Positions 40,703 through 49,168 are shown, counted from the first letter of the stretch. The stretch: 64,000 nt of DNA from Streptococcus infantis (GCF_000960085.1 NZ_JYGT01000007.1:186001-250000), one strand, 5' to 3'. Notes: generated by a model from the sequence alone, not told the origin. Made by a program: numbers and translations.

Positions 40703-42026
40703 ATTCCATTTCAAACGCTTCACTTTCTTGTTTATTTGGAAGAACGAGAGAAAGTAAGATTCCAACAATTGCTGGTACTAGCCATGGTAGGGAAGCATCT
40801 GCAAACGGTAGAACATTAACGATATTTGCAAGAAAGTCAATCTTAAATGTAGATCCTAAAACACTGGCAACGGCAATAGCTGTGACAAGTCCAATAGTCA
40901 ACTGCATACCTGGTTTAGATAGGGCGATAAATTTGTTAACAATCACAATCATGACAATCGCAATCGTGATTGGATACAAGACAACTAGCACTGGTACTGA
41001 ATACTTGATAATGGCACTCAAACCAAGATTTGCGATAGCAAAACCAATCAAGGTAAAGATAGTTGCATAAACTTTATAACTGATTTGTGGGAAGCGGTCG
41101 TTAAAGAATTCAGCTGTTGATACAATCAAGCCTACAGTTGTTGTGAAACAAGTCACAGATACCATGACTGCAAGGAAAAATTGCGCTATCGAACCAAATA
41201 TTTCTTGTGTTGCTTGTGACAAGATATAAACTCCTGGAGTTCCACCCTTCATCGCTTCTTCTGTTACTGGGAAGTGATTCCCAAGGAAACCTAACCCGAT
41301 ATAGAGAGCACTAAATCCTAGAGCTACAACGATTCCAACTACCCAAATAGTTGAAATGTACTCTTTCTTACTTGAGAAACCAAGTTGTTTCAAGGTTTGT
41401 ACGGCAATAACACTGAAGGCAACAGAAGCAAGCGCATCAAGTGTATTGTATCCTTCTAAGAAGCCAGCACCAAAGGCTGAAGTTTGATAAGCACCTGACG
41501 CTGCTTGTGGTGCATTTGCTCCGTATTTAAAGGCTCCAAGAATAATCAAGATAACAATCAAAATTGCAAATACTGGAGTCAAGATTCGTCCAATACGATC
41601 CAAAATCTTTGAAGGATTCAAGGCGATTAAATAGGCTGCAACAAAGTAGAGAATGGTAAAGATAATCAAACCTAAACCCTTATTTGCTTCAGCTAGAAGG
41701 GGACTGATACCGACCTCAAAAGATGTTGTTGCTGTACGTGGAATGGCAAAGAATGGACCAATCGACAAGTACAAAGCTGCTAGATAAACTGTCGCAAACC
41801 ATGGAGAGATTTTCTTAGAAATCTCATAGATATAGCCCTTAGGATTAAGGGTCCCGATGATCAAGGTTAGGACGGCAATCCCAACACCTGAAAATACAAA
41901 TCCTGCAATGGCAGGAAGAAAGTTTTCTCCAGACTGTGCGCCTAGAGTTGGAGGGAAAATCAAGTTACCTGCTCCAAAAAATATTCCAAACAGAAGTAAT
42001 CCTGTTAAAGCACCTTTTTTAGCCAT
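40701..42026 (-). CDS. brnQ: Branched-chain amino acid:cation symporter BrnQ
   Basis: 441-aa LIVCS family carrier with about 12 transmembrane helices, importing leucine, isoleucine and valine with Na+ or H+. The N-terminal GIFFGAGNLIFPPTLG segment is the family signature. Complete length. Monocistronic between two terminators. Confidence 0.94.
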   Translation of the reverse strand: MAKKGALTGLLLFGIFFGAGNLIFPPTLGAQSGENFLPAIAGFVFSGVGIAVLTLIIGTLNPKGYIYEISKKISPWFATVYLAALYLSIGPFFAIPRTATTSFEVGISPLLAEANKGLGLIIFTILYFVAAYLIALNPSKILDRIGRILTPVFAILIVILIILGAFKYGANAPQAASGAYQTSAFGAGFLEGYNTLDALASVAFSVIAVQTLKQLGFSSKKEYISTIWVVGIVVALGFSALYIGLGFLGNHFPVTEEAMKGGTPGVYILSQATQEIFGSIAQFFLAVMVSVTCFTTTVGLIVSTAEFFNDRFPQISYKVYATIFTLIGFAIANLGLSAIIKYSVPVLVVLYPITIAIVMIVIVNKFIALSKPGMQLTIGLVTAIAVASVLGSTFKIDFLANIVNVLPFADASLPWLVPAIVGILLSLVLPNKQESEAFEME

Positions 42027-42140
42027 AAACTCTCCTTATAAAATTAAAATACTTTCTTAGTATAACATGTTTAAAGGCATGAAAAGGCTATCTCGAAATA
42101 ATTCTAAAATGTTTTCAATTTTCTGATTTTTAGAGCAAAA

Positions 42141-42179
42141 AAATCCCTTTAAAACCGTTCTTATTTTCGGTCTCAAAGG
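42141..42179 (-). terminator. Terminator of the rhodanese gene
   Basis: Imperfect hairpin CCTTT...ACCG / CGGT...AAAGG with an internal bulge; on the minus strand followed by GGGATTTTTTTGC, 9 bases from the stop. Confidence 0.65.
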
Positions 42180-42188
42180 AAGTTTTTC

Positions 42189-42470
42189 TTATTCTAAAGC
42201 ATCCATGCCACCTTGGACATTTGTAACCTCATAGCCTTGTTCTGCCAAAAATTGACAAGCGCGTGCTGAACGCATTCCTGATTTACAAATCACGTAATAA
42301 AGCTGGTCTTTGTCCAGTTGTTTATAAGTATCCGCTAGTTGGCTGAGAGGGAAATTACGAGCACCTTCTAAATGAAGAGTTTCAAATTCCTCTACTTCTC
42401 TCACGTCCACTAGAGAAAGTTGCTCATTTTGATAAAGCTGGTAAAATTCATCGAAGGAAATTTCTTTCAT
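42189..42470 (-). CDS. Single-domain rhodanese-like protein
   Basis: 93-aa rhodanese fold with the catalytic Cys62 in VICKSGMRSA and the CH2A-type DVRE motif at 22-25. Likely a sulfurtransferase or persulfide carrier. Its start overlaps the stop of the uracil-DNA-glycosylase-like gene by 4 bp, so they are co-translated. Confidence 0.92.
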   Translation of the reverse strand: MKEISFDEFYQLYQNEQLSLVDVREVEEFETLHLEGARNFPLSQLADTYKQLDKDQLYYVICKSGMRSARACQFLAEQGYEVTNVQGGMDALE

Positions 42471-43057
42471 TCTTTTTCTCCTAAAATTATTTTAATTCTT
42501 TTTTTCAAATCGGGCACCACTTCCGACTCAAACCAAGGATTTTTTTTCATCCAGATTTGATTACGTGGTGATGGGTGTACCAGAGGGAAATAATCAGGCA
42601 AATAATCCTTGAACCGATGTACGCGGTCCGTCACCTTGCCACTGACCTTTTCATGCAGATAGTAGGCTTGGGCATACTGTCCAATCAAGAGCGTTAATTG
42701 AATATCTGGCAACTCCTTCAAAAGTTTTGGATGCCATTTTTCTGCAAAACCTGGACGAGGCGGTAAGTCACCAGATTTCCCATGTCCCGGAAAATAGAAA
42801 TCCATGGGCATGACTGCAAAGTAACCTGAATTGTAAAAAGTATCTTCATCTACACCCAACCACTCTCGCAAGCGGTCGCCACTTTTATCCTTCCAGTAGA
42901 GCCCTGCTTCTTGAGTTTTGAGTCCAGGAGCTTGCCCAATGATATTGATACGAGCAGTCTTTGGTGCTGCAAAAAGAGGCTCGATACCCTGCTCAGTATA
43001 GCTGGCATTCTGTGGATCCGCCATGATAGCTTGCTTGATTTTTTCGATTTGAGACAT
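42467..43057 (-). CDS. Uracil-DNA glycosylase family protein
   Basis: 196-aa member of the UDG superfamily. Motif 1 is GQAPG (41-45) and motif 2 is HPSPRN near residue 163, which resemble family 4-type glycosylases but without the usual iron-sulfur cysteines. The ATG at 43057 follows GGAGGG; an upstream ATG at 43087 overlaps the pepV-side spacer and is rejected. Base excision repair is the likely role; activity is unproven for this subgroup. Confidence 0.82.
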   Translation of the reverse strand: MSQIEKIKQAIMADPQNASYTEQGIEPLFAAPKTARINIIGQAPGLKTQEAGLYWKDKSGDRLREWLGVDEDTFYNSGYFAVMPMDFYFPGHGKSGDLPPRPGFAEKWHPKLLKELPDIQLTLLIGQYAQAYYLHEKVSGKVTDRVHRFKDYLPDYFPLVHPSPRNQIWMKKNPWFESEVVPDLKKRIKIILGEKE

Positions 43058-43109
43058 CTGTTTCCCTCCAAAAAGAAGTCCAAGCATAGAATCTCAGACT
43101 TCTAGATCA

Positions 43110-44510
43110 TTATTTGATCAATTCATAAATAGCTTCAGCGTAGATGGCTGCTGCACGGAAAAGATCGTCCAAGGCGATAAATTCATTGGCCTGGTGCATA
43201 GTATCGATAGAATCTGGGAACATAGCACCGTAGGCTACACCACGCTCTAATAGACGTCCAAAAGTTCCTCCACCGATGACTTGTTCGTGACCTTGAAGAC
43301 CTGTTTGTTTTTCGTAAACATTCAACAAGGTTTGAACGAGTGGATCTTCCATTGGCACATAGTGAGGAGTGTGACCATGTTCAGAAAGGCTGACTGAAGC
43401 AACTGGCAAGCTTTCAAGAACTGACTTGATTTGCTCTGGGCTTGTTCCTTTTGGATAACGGAAGTTGAGGGCAATAGTATTGTCAGCACTTGTTTCATCA
43501 AAGCGGAAGACACCCGCATTCATAGAAAGAGCTCCCATTTTTTCATCCACATGAGCAACCTTCAAATTCTTGCCTTCGTGGTCATTCAAGAGAATCTTAC
43601 CAGCAATATCGAGGTACTCTTTTGCAGGTCCTTCAAAAGCAAATTGGCTGAGGAAGAGAGCAAGATAAGTTGCACCATTGACACCTGAAGCAGGCATAGC
43701 ACCATGGGCTGATTTACCAATTACAGCCACCTTGTACTGACCATTTTCTTCTTGGATGTCTCCTCTGAGATTGTGCTCTGCAACGAAGGCGTCTAGCTTC
43801 CCTTGCAAGTCAGCTAAGTCACCTGAAACGACTGCAGTTGCTGATTCAGGTACCATGTTTTCGCGTAAGCCACCTGTAAAGCTGTGAAGACGAGCTGCAC
43901 CAGTATTTTCACCAGCAAAGTGGAGGTATTCTGTGATATTTCCTTTTTCACCATTGATGATAGGGAATTCAGCATCTGGAGAGAATCCAAAGTCTGGTTT
44001 TGCAAGTCCTACATGTTCAAAGTAGTAGTCCATATCTGCCCAACCTGACTCTTCGTCAGTTCCTACAATGAAACGAACTTTCTTAGAAGTCGGAAGCCCA
44101 AGTTCTTTGATGATTTTCAAACCGTAGTAACATGCTGTAGTTGGTCCCTTGTCATCAGAAGCCCCACGCGCATAAAGACGACCATCTTTGATAGTTGGAG
44201 TGTAAGGGTCCGTGTCCCAACCACTACCTGCTGGCACTACGTCCATGTGAGCAAAGATTCCGAGAACTTCTTCTCCTTGACCAAACTCGAAATGACCTGC
44301 ATAGTTGTCGATATTTTTTGTTGGGTAGCCATCACGGTCTGCGATTTCGAGGAATTTCTCCAAGGCTTTTACTGGACCAGGTCCAAATGGATGCTGCGCA
44401 TCTGCCTTGCTGTCATCACGTTCTGAGTTGATTTCCAAAAGGCTAAACAAGTCAGCCAAGAGGTCTTCTTTACGTTTTTCTACTTCTGCTGTAAAATCAA
44501 TAACTGTCAT
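43110..44510 (-). CDS. pepV: M20 family dipeptidase PepV
   Basis: 466-aa zinc dipeptidase that finishes peptide degradation. Metal-site motifs are IFAHMDVVPAG, ASDDKGPT and GTDEESG, with a further His in the C-terminal EFIALDD-region motif. A lid/dimer-like insertion occupies the middle, as known for lactococcal PepV. The gene begins nine bases after the nitroreductase stop. Confidence 0.95.
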   Translation of the reverse strand: MTVIDFTAEVEKRKEDLLADLFSLLEINSERDDSKADAQHPFGPGPVKALEKFLEIADRDGYPTKNIDNYAGHFEFGQGEEVLGIFAHMDVVPAGSGWDTDPYTPTIKDGRLYARGASDDKGPTTACYYGLKIIKELGLPTSKKVRFIVGTDEESGWADMDYYFEHVGLAKPDFGFSPDAEFPIINGEKGNITEYLHFAGENTGAARLHSFTGGLRENMVPESATAVVSGDLADLQGKLDAFVAEHNLRGDIQEENGQYKVAVIGKSAHGAMPASGVNGATYLALFLSQFAFEGPAKEYLDIAGKILLNDHEGKNLKVAHVDEKMGALSMNAGVFRFDETSADNTIALNFRYPKGTSPEQIKSVLESLPVASVSLSEHGHTPHYVPMEDPLVQTLLNVYEKQTGLQGHEQVIGGGTFGRLLERGVAYGAMFPDSIDTMHQANEFIALDDLFRAAAIYAEAIYELIK

Positions 44511-44519
44511 TTTTACTTC

Positions 44520-45125
44520 CTATCTTTTCTCGATAATTTCATCTACTGGCAAGCGGTAGCTTGGTTCCAATTTCTCATCTGTGTATCCTACTGTAATCAA
44601 AAGCTCTGGACGGAAGCGTTCTTCAATTTCCAAAACTTCATTAGCTTTTGATTTGTCAAAACCAAGGATAATGTTTGAACCAATTCCCTGGTCAGTCAAT
44701 GCAAGGACCAAGTTCATCGCAACTAATCCTGCATTAAGAGCCAAGTAGTCACTGACTTGTTGTTCATTGTAACGTGCATACTCAGCTGGAAGATTTTTCA
44801 TAAAGTACTGAAGTTGTTCTTCTGAGAAGTTCTTTGCTCCACCAACACGGGCAATCTTGCGAGCTCGTTTAGCTAGGTCAGTATCTGTAAACAAGGCAAT
44901 GGTTACAGGGGCAGATGCTACTTGCTCAAAGTTTGAACCGTAAGCCAATTTTGCTAGTTCAGCATTTCTCTCACGAACCACGACAAATTTCCAAGGCTGA
45001 CTGTTGTGAGCGCTTGGTGCCAAGGTTGCGATTTCGATAGCTGTACGAACATCCTTCGGATCGACAGGTTTATCAATAAAATGCTTGGTCGCATGACGTT
45101 TTTTATTTAACTCAAGAAATTTCAT
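44520..45125 (-). CDS. Nitroreductase family flavoprotein
   Basis: 201-aa FMN-dependent NAD(P)H oxidoreductase. FMN-binding residues lie in KKRHATKHF near the N-terminus and SAHNSQPWKFVVV near residue 37. Complete length for the short NfsB-like group. It precedes pepV on one transcript (9 bp gap). Natural substrate unknown. Confidence 0.92.
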   Translation of the reverse strand: MKFLELNKKRHATKHFIDKPVDPKDVRTAIEIATLAPSAHNSQPWKFVVVRERNAELAKLAYGSNFEQVASAPVTIALFTDTDLAKRARKIARVGGAKNFSEEQLQYFMKNLPAEYARYNEQQVSDYLALNAGLVAMNLVLALTDQGIGSNIILGFDKSKANEVLEIEERFRPELLITVGYTDEKLEPSYRLPVDEIIEKR

Positions 45126-45230
45126 AATTGATTTCCTTTTCTATTTCTATTGCTTCCATTTTACCACATTCTGAAAGAGCTTGCAGAGTTTTTTCATTAG
45201 TGAAACAAATTATCTTTTTTCTTACTTGAG

Positions 45231-45266
45231 TTGTTTACTACAAAACTGGAAATTATAATATTTCTC
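45231..45266 (+). promoter_or_regulatory. Promoter of the amino-acid binding lipoprotein gene
   Basis: TTGTTT (45231-45236), 17-bp spacer, TATAAT (45254-45259); the leader would be about 80 nt. A second candidate, TGGTAAGCT nearer the gene, is weaker. Confidence 0.6.
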
Positions 45267-45347
45267 TATCACTTCCATAAAAAATATATATTGGATATCT
45301 GATTGATTGTCTGGTAAGCTAGATACCATTAAGTAAAGGAGACTCTT

Positions 45348-46157
45348 ATGAAAAAATTATTCTTATTATTAGCTATTAGTCCCTTGTTGGTTGCCTGTGG
45401 ACAAGCCAAACAGGATAGTGCTTCTACTTCCACTGCTAGTCCTAAAACCATTGTCGTAGCAACTGCTGGAGACAGCCCCCCTTTTGATTTTGAAAAAGAT
45501 GGAAACCTAACTGGATATGATGTTGAAGTTTTAAAAGCAGTCGATGAAAAACTAGACCAATACAAGATTGAATTTCAAAAAACAGCTTGGGAAAGTATAT
45601 TCCCTGGAGTGGATGCTAGCCGTTACCAAGCTGCTGCCAACAACTTGAGCTATACCAAAGAGAGAGCAGATAAATACCTCTACTCACTACCTATCGCTAA
45701 AAATCCTTTAGTTCTTGTAAGCAGAAAAGACAAGGTTCTTACCTCTCTGCAAGATATCGCTGGTAAAACAACTCAGGATGATACAGGAACTTCTACTGCC
45801 AAAGTCGTTACAGACTGGAACCAAAGCCACTCCGACAATCCAGCAACCATCCAATACTCTGGTGAAGATGTCGCTAAACGTCTGACTGACCTTGCTAACG
45901 GTGAATTTGATTTCCTTATCTTTGATAAAATCTCTGTTCAAAAGATTATCCAAGACCGAGGTTTAGACTTGAACGTAGTCGACTTGGAAAGCAACGACAA
46001 TCCAAACAACTACATTATCTTCTCAAGTGACCAAAAAGAATTTAAAGAACAGTTTGACAAGGTTCTTAAAGAACTCTACCAAGATGGAACCCTTGAAAAA
46101 CTCAGCAAGACCTATCTCGGTGGTTCTTACCTACCAGATGCGTCAGAATTAAAATAA
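45348..46157 (+). CDS. Amino-acid ABC transporter substrate-binding lipoprotein
   Basis: 269-aa family 3 binding protein. Lipobox LLVAC with Cys 17, then the SBP_bac_3 domain starting IVVATAGDSPPFDF. The charged ligand contacts typical of polar amino-acid binders (Arg in KERADKYLYS and the GTSTA segment) are seen. AAAGGAG precedes the ATG. No permease or ATPase gene follows; it has its own terminator, so it must work with a transporter encoded elsewhere. Cystine or a polar amino acid is a possible ligand. Confidence 0.9.
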   Translation: MKKLFLLLAISPLLVACGQAKQDSASTSTASPKTIVVATAGDSPPFDFEKDGNLTGYDVEVLKAVDEKLDQYKIEFQKTAWESIFPGVDASRYQAAANNLSYTKERADKYLYSLPIAKNPLVLVSRKDKVLTSLQDIAGKTTQDDTGTSTAKVVTDWNQSHSDNPATIQYSGEDVAKRLTDLANGEFDFLIFDKISVQKIIQDRGLDLNVVDLESNDNPNNYIIFSSDQKEFKEQFDKVLKELYQDGTLEKLSKTYLGGSYLPDASELK

Positions 46158-46160
46158 AAA

Positions 46161-46184
46161 GATTGGCTAGACCAATCTTTTTTT
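46161..46184 (+). terminator. Terminator after the binding-protein gene
   Basis: Stem GATTGG / CCAATC extended by A/T pairs (AAAAAGATTGG / CCAATCTTTTTTT) with a five-base loop. Confidence 0.9.
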
Positions 46185-46197
46185 ATTTTACAAAAAT

Positions 46198-46259
46198 ATG
46201 TCAAAAATAGTTGACATTTTATTTTTAAAAGAATATACTATAGTCAAATATATGTGACA
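46198..46259 (+). promoter_or_regulatory. Promoter and palindromic operator of the XRE/membrane-protein operon
   Basis: TTGACA (46211-46216), 17-bp spacer, TATACT (46234-46239). A perfect inverted repeat ATGTCAA-N6-TTGACAT (46198-46217) covers the -35, and a second GTCA-N8-TGAC (46243-46258) covers the start region. Both share the half-site GTCA(A), fitting binding by the XRE protein encoded first in the operon (autoregulation is inferred). Confidence 0.75.
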
Positions 46260-46279
46260 CAATCTTAAAAGGAGGAAGC

Positions 46280-46474
46280 ATGAATCGTGTGAAAGAATTC
46301 CGCAAGGAACTGGGCATGTCCCAGCTTGAGCTCGCCAAGGATATCGGTGTCTCGAGACAAACCATTAACATGATTGAAAACGACAAGTATAATCCTACCC
46401 TGGAACTTTGTCTCAATCTCGCTCGAAGCCTCCAAACTGACCTCAACAGTCTCTTTTGGGAGGACGATTTTTAA
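46280..46474 (+). CDS. XRE-family transcriptional regulator, 64 aa
   Basis: A minimal helix-turn-helix protein (SQLELAKDIGVSRQTINMIENDKYNPTL spans helices 2-4), with no effector domain. Such small Cro/CI-type regulators usually repress their own operon together with membrane-protein genes. AAAGGAGGAAGC precedes the ATG. A 14-bp gap leads to the first DUF3278-like gene. The palindrome at its promoter is the likely binding site. Confidence 0.9.
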   Translation: MNRVKEFRKELGMSQLELAKDIGVSRQTINMIENDKYNPTLELCLNLARSLQTDLNSLFWEDDF

Positions 46475-46488
46475 AAAGGAGAAGAAAA

Positions 46489-47031
46489 ATGAAAAAAGAA
46501 ACCTTCACTGAAAAGCTCATCAAACGCACTTACGGTATTTCTGATCCACTGGACGAATACAAACGGCGCGAAGCTGACCGCCTCGGAAATAAAGTCTTTA
46601 TGATTCTCTTTTATCTGATGATTTTCGGCAATCTTATTCCGCTTGTTCTGGCCTATCAATTTCCTCAACTAGTGGCTCTAGTCTATCCTCCTCTGATTTT
46701 AGTGATTGCCCTCATCGCTGCTGGCTATGTCACCTACCAAATGCAAAAAACAGGGATTACAACTATTGAACCAGATATGCTGACTGAGAAAGAAAGTAAG
46801 CAACTACACTATCCTGGTCTGAAAGCGGGGATAGTCTATGGATTAATGAGTTTTTTTTCAACCCCTCTTCTCCTTATACTGCTAGGTGAGAGTCAGGACT
46901 ATCTTCAGTCTCTTCTCGCTTTTAAAAATATTTTTTCAAGTATCCTCCAGTCTGTCTTCTTTGGAGTGGTCATACAGATTTTCATCTCCCGTCGCATTGC
47001 AAAAGCCAAGGAAGATCAGGATAATGATTAG
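46489..47031 (+). CDS. DUF3278-like membrane protein, copy 1
   Basis: 180 aa. A charged N-terminal segment (KLIKRTYGISDPLDEYKRREADRLGNK, about 9-35) precedes four hydrophobic segments in two pairs, split by a cytoplasmic linker with the motif YPGLKAG near residue 109; the C-terminus is basic/acidic (RRIAKAKEDQ). AAAAAGGAGAAG is the ribosome binding site; the ATG at 46489 is preferred to the upstream frame overlapping the XRE gene. The family assignment is from memory and moderate; function unknown. Confidence 0.8.
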   Translation: MKKETFTEKLIKRTYGISDPLDEYKRREADRLGNKVFMILFYLMIFGNLIPLVLAYQFPQLVALVYPPLILVIALIAAGYVTYQMQKTGITTIEPDMLTEKESKQLHYPGLKAGIVYGLMSFFSTPLLLILLGESQDYLQSLLAFKNIFSSILQSVFFGVVIQIFISRRIAKAKEDQDND

Positions 47032-47041
47032 GAGGAAACTC

Positions 47042-47284
47042 ATGAAAAAAGAAAAGAAGCAGTTACGTTATCCTGGTCTGAAAGCAGGTTCGATTTATGG
47101 AACAGTGATATTTTTTATAATTCCACTCATTGATACCCTAACAAGTGAAAATCCAAATTTTATCAGTTCTCTTCTAAATACAAAACATATTTTTAAAACT
47201 ATACTGGGAACTTTCTTTTTCGGAGTGATGATACATATTGTCGACTCACTTCGTATTGCAAGAGCTAAAAAAGACCAGAATTAG
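47042..47284 (+). CDS. Half-length DUF3278-like protein, copy 2
   Basis: 80 aa, matching only the C-terminal half of copies 1 and 3: it begins MKKEKKQLRYPGLKAG, which aligns with residue about 100 onward of copy 3 (EKKQLRNPGLKAG). Two transmembrane segments remain. It keeps an excellent ribosome binding site (TTAGGAGGAAACTC), so it is probably translated. The N-terminal MKKE of full copies fused to the internal KEKKQL suggests an in-frame deletion. Confidence 0.78.
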   Translation: MKKEKKQLRYPGLKAGSIYGTVIFFIIPLIDTLTSENPNFISSLLNTKHIFKTILGTFFFGVMIHIVDSLRIARAKKDQN

Positions 47285-47294
47285 GAGGTGCCCT

Positions 47295-47621
47295 ATGAAA
47301 TCACTAGTAACTTTACTTACCTATCATCTTTTGTTTGCTTCACTGCTCATCTTCATCATCGTTTCAGGGAACTTGCCAATCTACGATATAGTCCTCCTTC
47401 CAGTCTTTGTTCCAGCACTCAACAAAGGATTGACTTACCTAAAGATCGACTCTCAAAAAACGCGCATACTCAACTTAGCACTATTCTTTATGATTCTATC
47501 CTTACCACAACTGACGGTTATTTCAAACGATTGGAAATTTTATTTATTGCTAACTATCGCTATCCTTTCTTCTATTACTTATCTTTATTATCTCTATCAA
47601 TTCGTAAAAGAAACAAAATAA
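47295..47621 (+). CDS. Small membrane protein B, copy 1
   Basis: 108 aa with about three to four hydrophobic segments. It has the motif LNKG near residue 42 and PQL near residue 71, both shared with copy 2 at 48201. The ATG follows TTAGGAGGTGCCCT. The upstream in-frame region overlaps the previous gene and is excluded. No known family recognised. Confidence 0.75.
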   Translation: MKSLVTLLTYHLLFASLLIFIIVSGNLPIYDIVLLPVFVPALNKGLTYLKIDSQKTRILNLALFFMILSLPQLTVISNDWKFYLLLTIAILSSITYLYYLYQFVKETK

Positions 47622-47647
47622 CATCGTTCATTTAGGAGAAATCACCC

Positions 47648-48190
47648 ATGAAAAAAGAATCCCTCTATGAAAAACTAATCAAACGTATCTATGGCATTTC
47701 AGGGCCACTTGATGAACACAAACGACGTGAGGCTGACCACATTGGGAATAAAGTCTTTATGATTCTCTTTTACCTCATGACTTTAGGAAATCTCATTCCC
47801 TTTGTTCTTGCTTATAAATATCCCCAAATGGTCGCTTTCGGATATCCAATCATTATTTTTCTGGTTTCCTTGGTTTGTGCTTTTTATGTCACTACTCAAA
47901 CTAAAAAAACTGGTATTGCTGCTATCGATCCTGATATGTTGAGCCAGAAGGAAAAGAAACAGTTACGTAATCCTGGACTTAAAGCTGGTCTGGTCTATGG
48001 AATAGCCATGTTCTTTGGGATGCCACTTCTCAATATCCTAATGGATGATAGCAAAAGCTATCTTACCGATCTCTTGAATACAAGAAGTATCTTGTCAACC
48101 ATCGTTGCAGCCTTCTTTTTCGGGTTAACAGTGCATATTGTCATCACTTTTCGTATTCAAAAAGCAAGAGAAGATCAAGACATCGATTAG
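47648..48190 (+). CDS. DUF3278-like membrane protein, copy 3
   Basis: 180 aa, same length as copy 1 and clearly its duplicate: N-terminus KLIKRIYGISGPLDEHKRREAD, linker motif NPGLKAG, and a C-terminus REDQDID resembling KEDQDND. Four hydrophobic segments. TTTAGGAGAAATCACCC precedes the ATG. Confidence 0.8.
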   Translation: MKKESLYEKLIKRIYGISGPLDEHKRREADHIGNKVFMILFYLMTLGNLIPFVLAYKYPQMVAFGYPIIIFLVSLVCAFYVTTQTKKTGIAAIDPDMLSQKEKKQLRNPGLKAGLVYGIAMFFGMPLLNILMDDSKSYLTDLLNTRSILSTIVAAFFFGLTVHIVITFRIQKAREDQDID

Positions 48191-48200
48191 GAGGAAACTT

Positions 48201-48542
48201 ATGAAATCACTACAAACTTTAATTCTCAGCCATATTTTGGTCAGTATCTTTATGACAGTTTTCCTAGTTTATGGCCAAATTACGCGCCCTTTTCTAATCA
48301 TTTTCCTCTTAGCCCTTCCTGTCTTGAACAAAGGACAAAGATTTCAGAAAATCAAATCAAAAAAAATACGCCTCCTAAACGCATCACTCTGCTTTATCCT
48401 TATATCTTTTCCACAACTGTTAACGAATTCTATGGATTGGAGATATCTCCTATTTCTAACTATCTGTATCATTTTTAGTTTGGTCTATTTCTATACTCTC
48501 TATCAACTCTTTAAAGAAGTTAAACAAAAAGAAGGTTATTAA
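48201..48542 (+). CDS. Small membrane protein B, copy 2
   Basis: 113 aa, paralogue of the gene at 47295 (shared MKSL start, VLNKG, SFPQL, and a C-terminal YxLYQ segment). The ribosome binding region TTAGGAGGAAACT is identical to the one before the half-length copy 2. It starts 10 bp after copy 3. Confidence 0.75.
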   Translation: MKSLQTLILSHILVSIFMTVFLVYGQITRPFLIIFLLALPVLNKGQRFQKIKSKKIRLLNASLCFILISFPQLLTNSMDWRYLLFLTICIIFSLVYFYTLYQLFKEVKQKEGY

Positions 48543-48554
48543 GAGGTCACTACC

Positions 48555-49094
48555 ATGAAAAAAGAAGACTTAACCACTCGCTTAGTTCGAAATTTCTTTC
48601 ATATCCAAGGACCCTTTGATGAATGCCGACAAGAGATTATCTACAAGGCTTGCGCCCGTTCCATGGTCCTAATCTTTTACTCTTCCTTCTTTCTCTTCCT
48701 GTTCTATATTCTGTTTGGACGCTTTATAGAAATTGTTCGATCGGTTATGCCTTACATCTATTTTGGACTCATTTGGTTCATGAGTATAAAAGCTCAAAGA
48801 GCCGTCAAAGAGCTTCATCTTGAAAAGGATGATAAATCAGAAATCATCTACAAAACTTATAGCAAACACCAAATAAAAGTTCGTAGTTGGTTGGTATTTA
48901 TAAGTATTGAGATTGGCTTATTTACCCTGCTTCTCTTTCATAAACTCTTCGTTCAGCAGATGCCCTTTTCAACATTCTTGGAAAAAATCATTCAAACAGA
49001 GATAATGATCCCCTTACTGATCTTTGGTATTAGTATTGGAGCCGTCTTTGGGACTATGACTTATTGTTTTTTATCCGAACATGAAGAACAGTAG
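48555..49094 (+). CDS. Divergent DUF3278-like membrane protein, copy 4
   Basis: 179 aa with four hydrophobic segments. The N-terminus (MKKEDLTTRLVRNFFHIQGPFDECRQE) keeps the pattern of copies 1 and 3 (KK.. KLIKR.YGI.GPLDE.. R.E), but the linker and second half have drifted (no PGLKAG). TTAAGAGGTCACTACC precedes the ATG. Last gene of the array. Confidence 0.75.
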   Translation: MKKEDLTTRLVRNFFHIQGPFDECRQEIIYKACARSMVLIFYSSFFLFLFYILFGRFIEIVRSVMPYIYFGLIWFMSIKAQRAVKELHLEKDDKSEIIYKTYSKHQIKVRSWLVFISIEIGLFTLLLFHKLFVQQMPFSTFLEKIIQTEIMIPLLIFGISIGAVFGTMTYCFLSEHEEQ

Positions 49095-49137
49095 GAGAAA
49101 GCTGAACTAATTGATTTACACGTTCAAGATAGAATCA

Positions 49138-49163
49138 CCCCTAACACGTCTCCGTGCTAGGGG
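49138..49163. other. Strong hairpin at the end of the membrane-protein array
   Basis: CCCCTAACACG / CGTGCTAGGGG with one mismatch and a four-base loop. There is no T run on either strand, so it is a poor intrinsic terminator; it may protect mRNA 3' ends of the two convergent units. Confidence 0.55.
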
Positions 49164-49168
49164 GGCTG

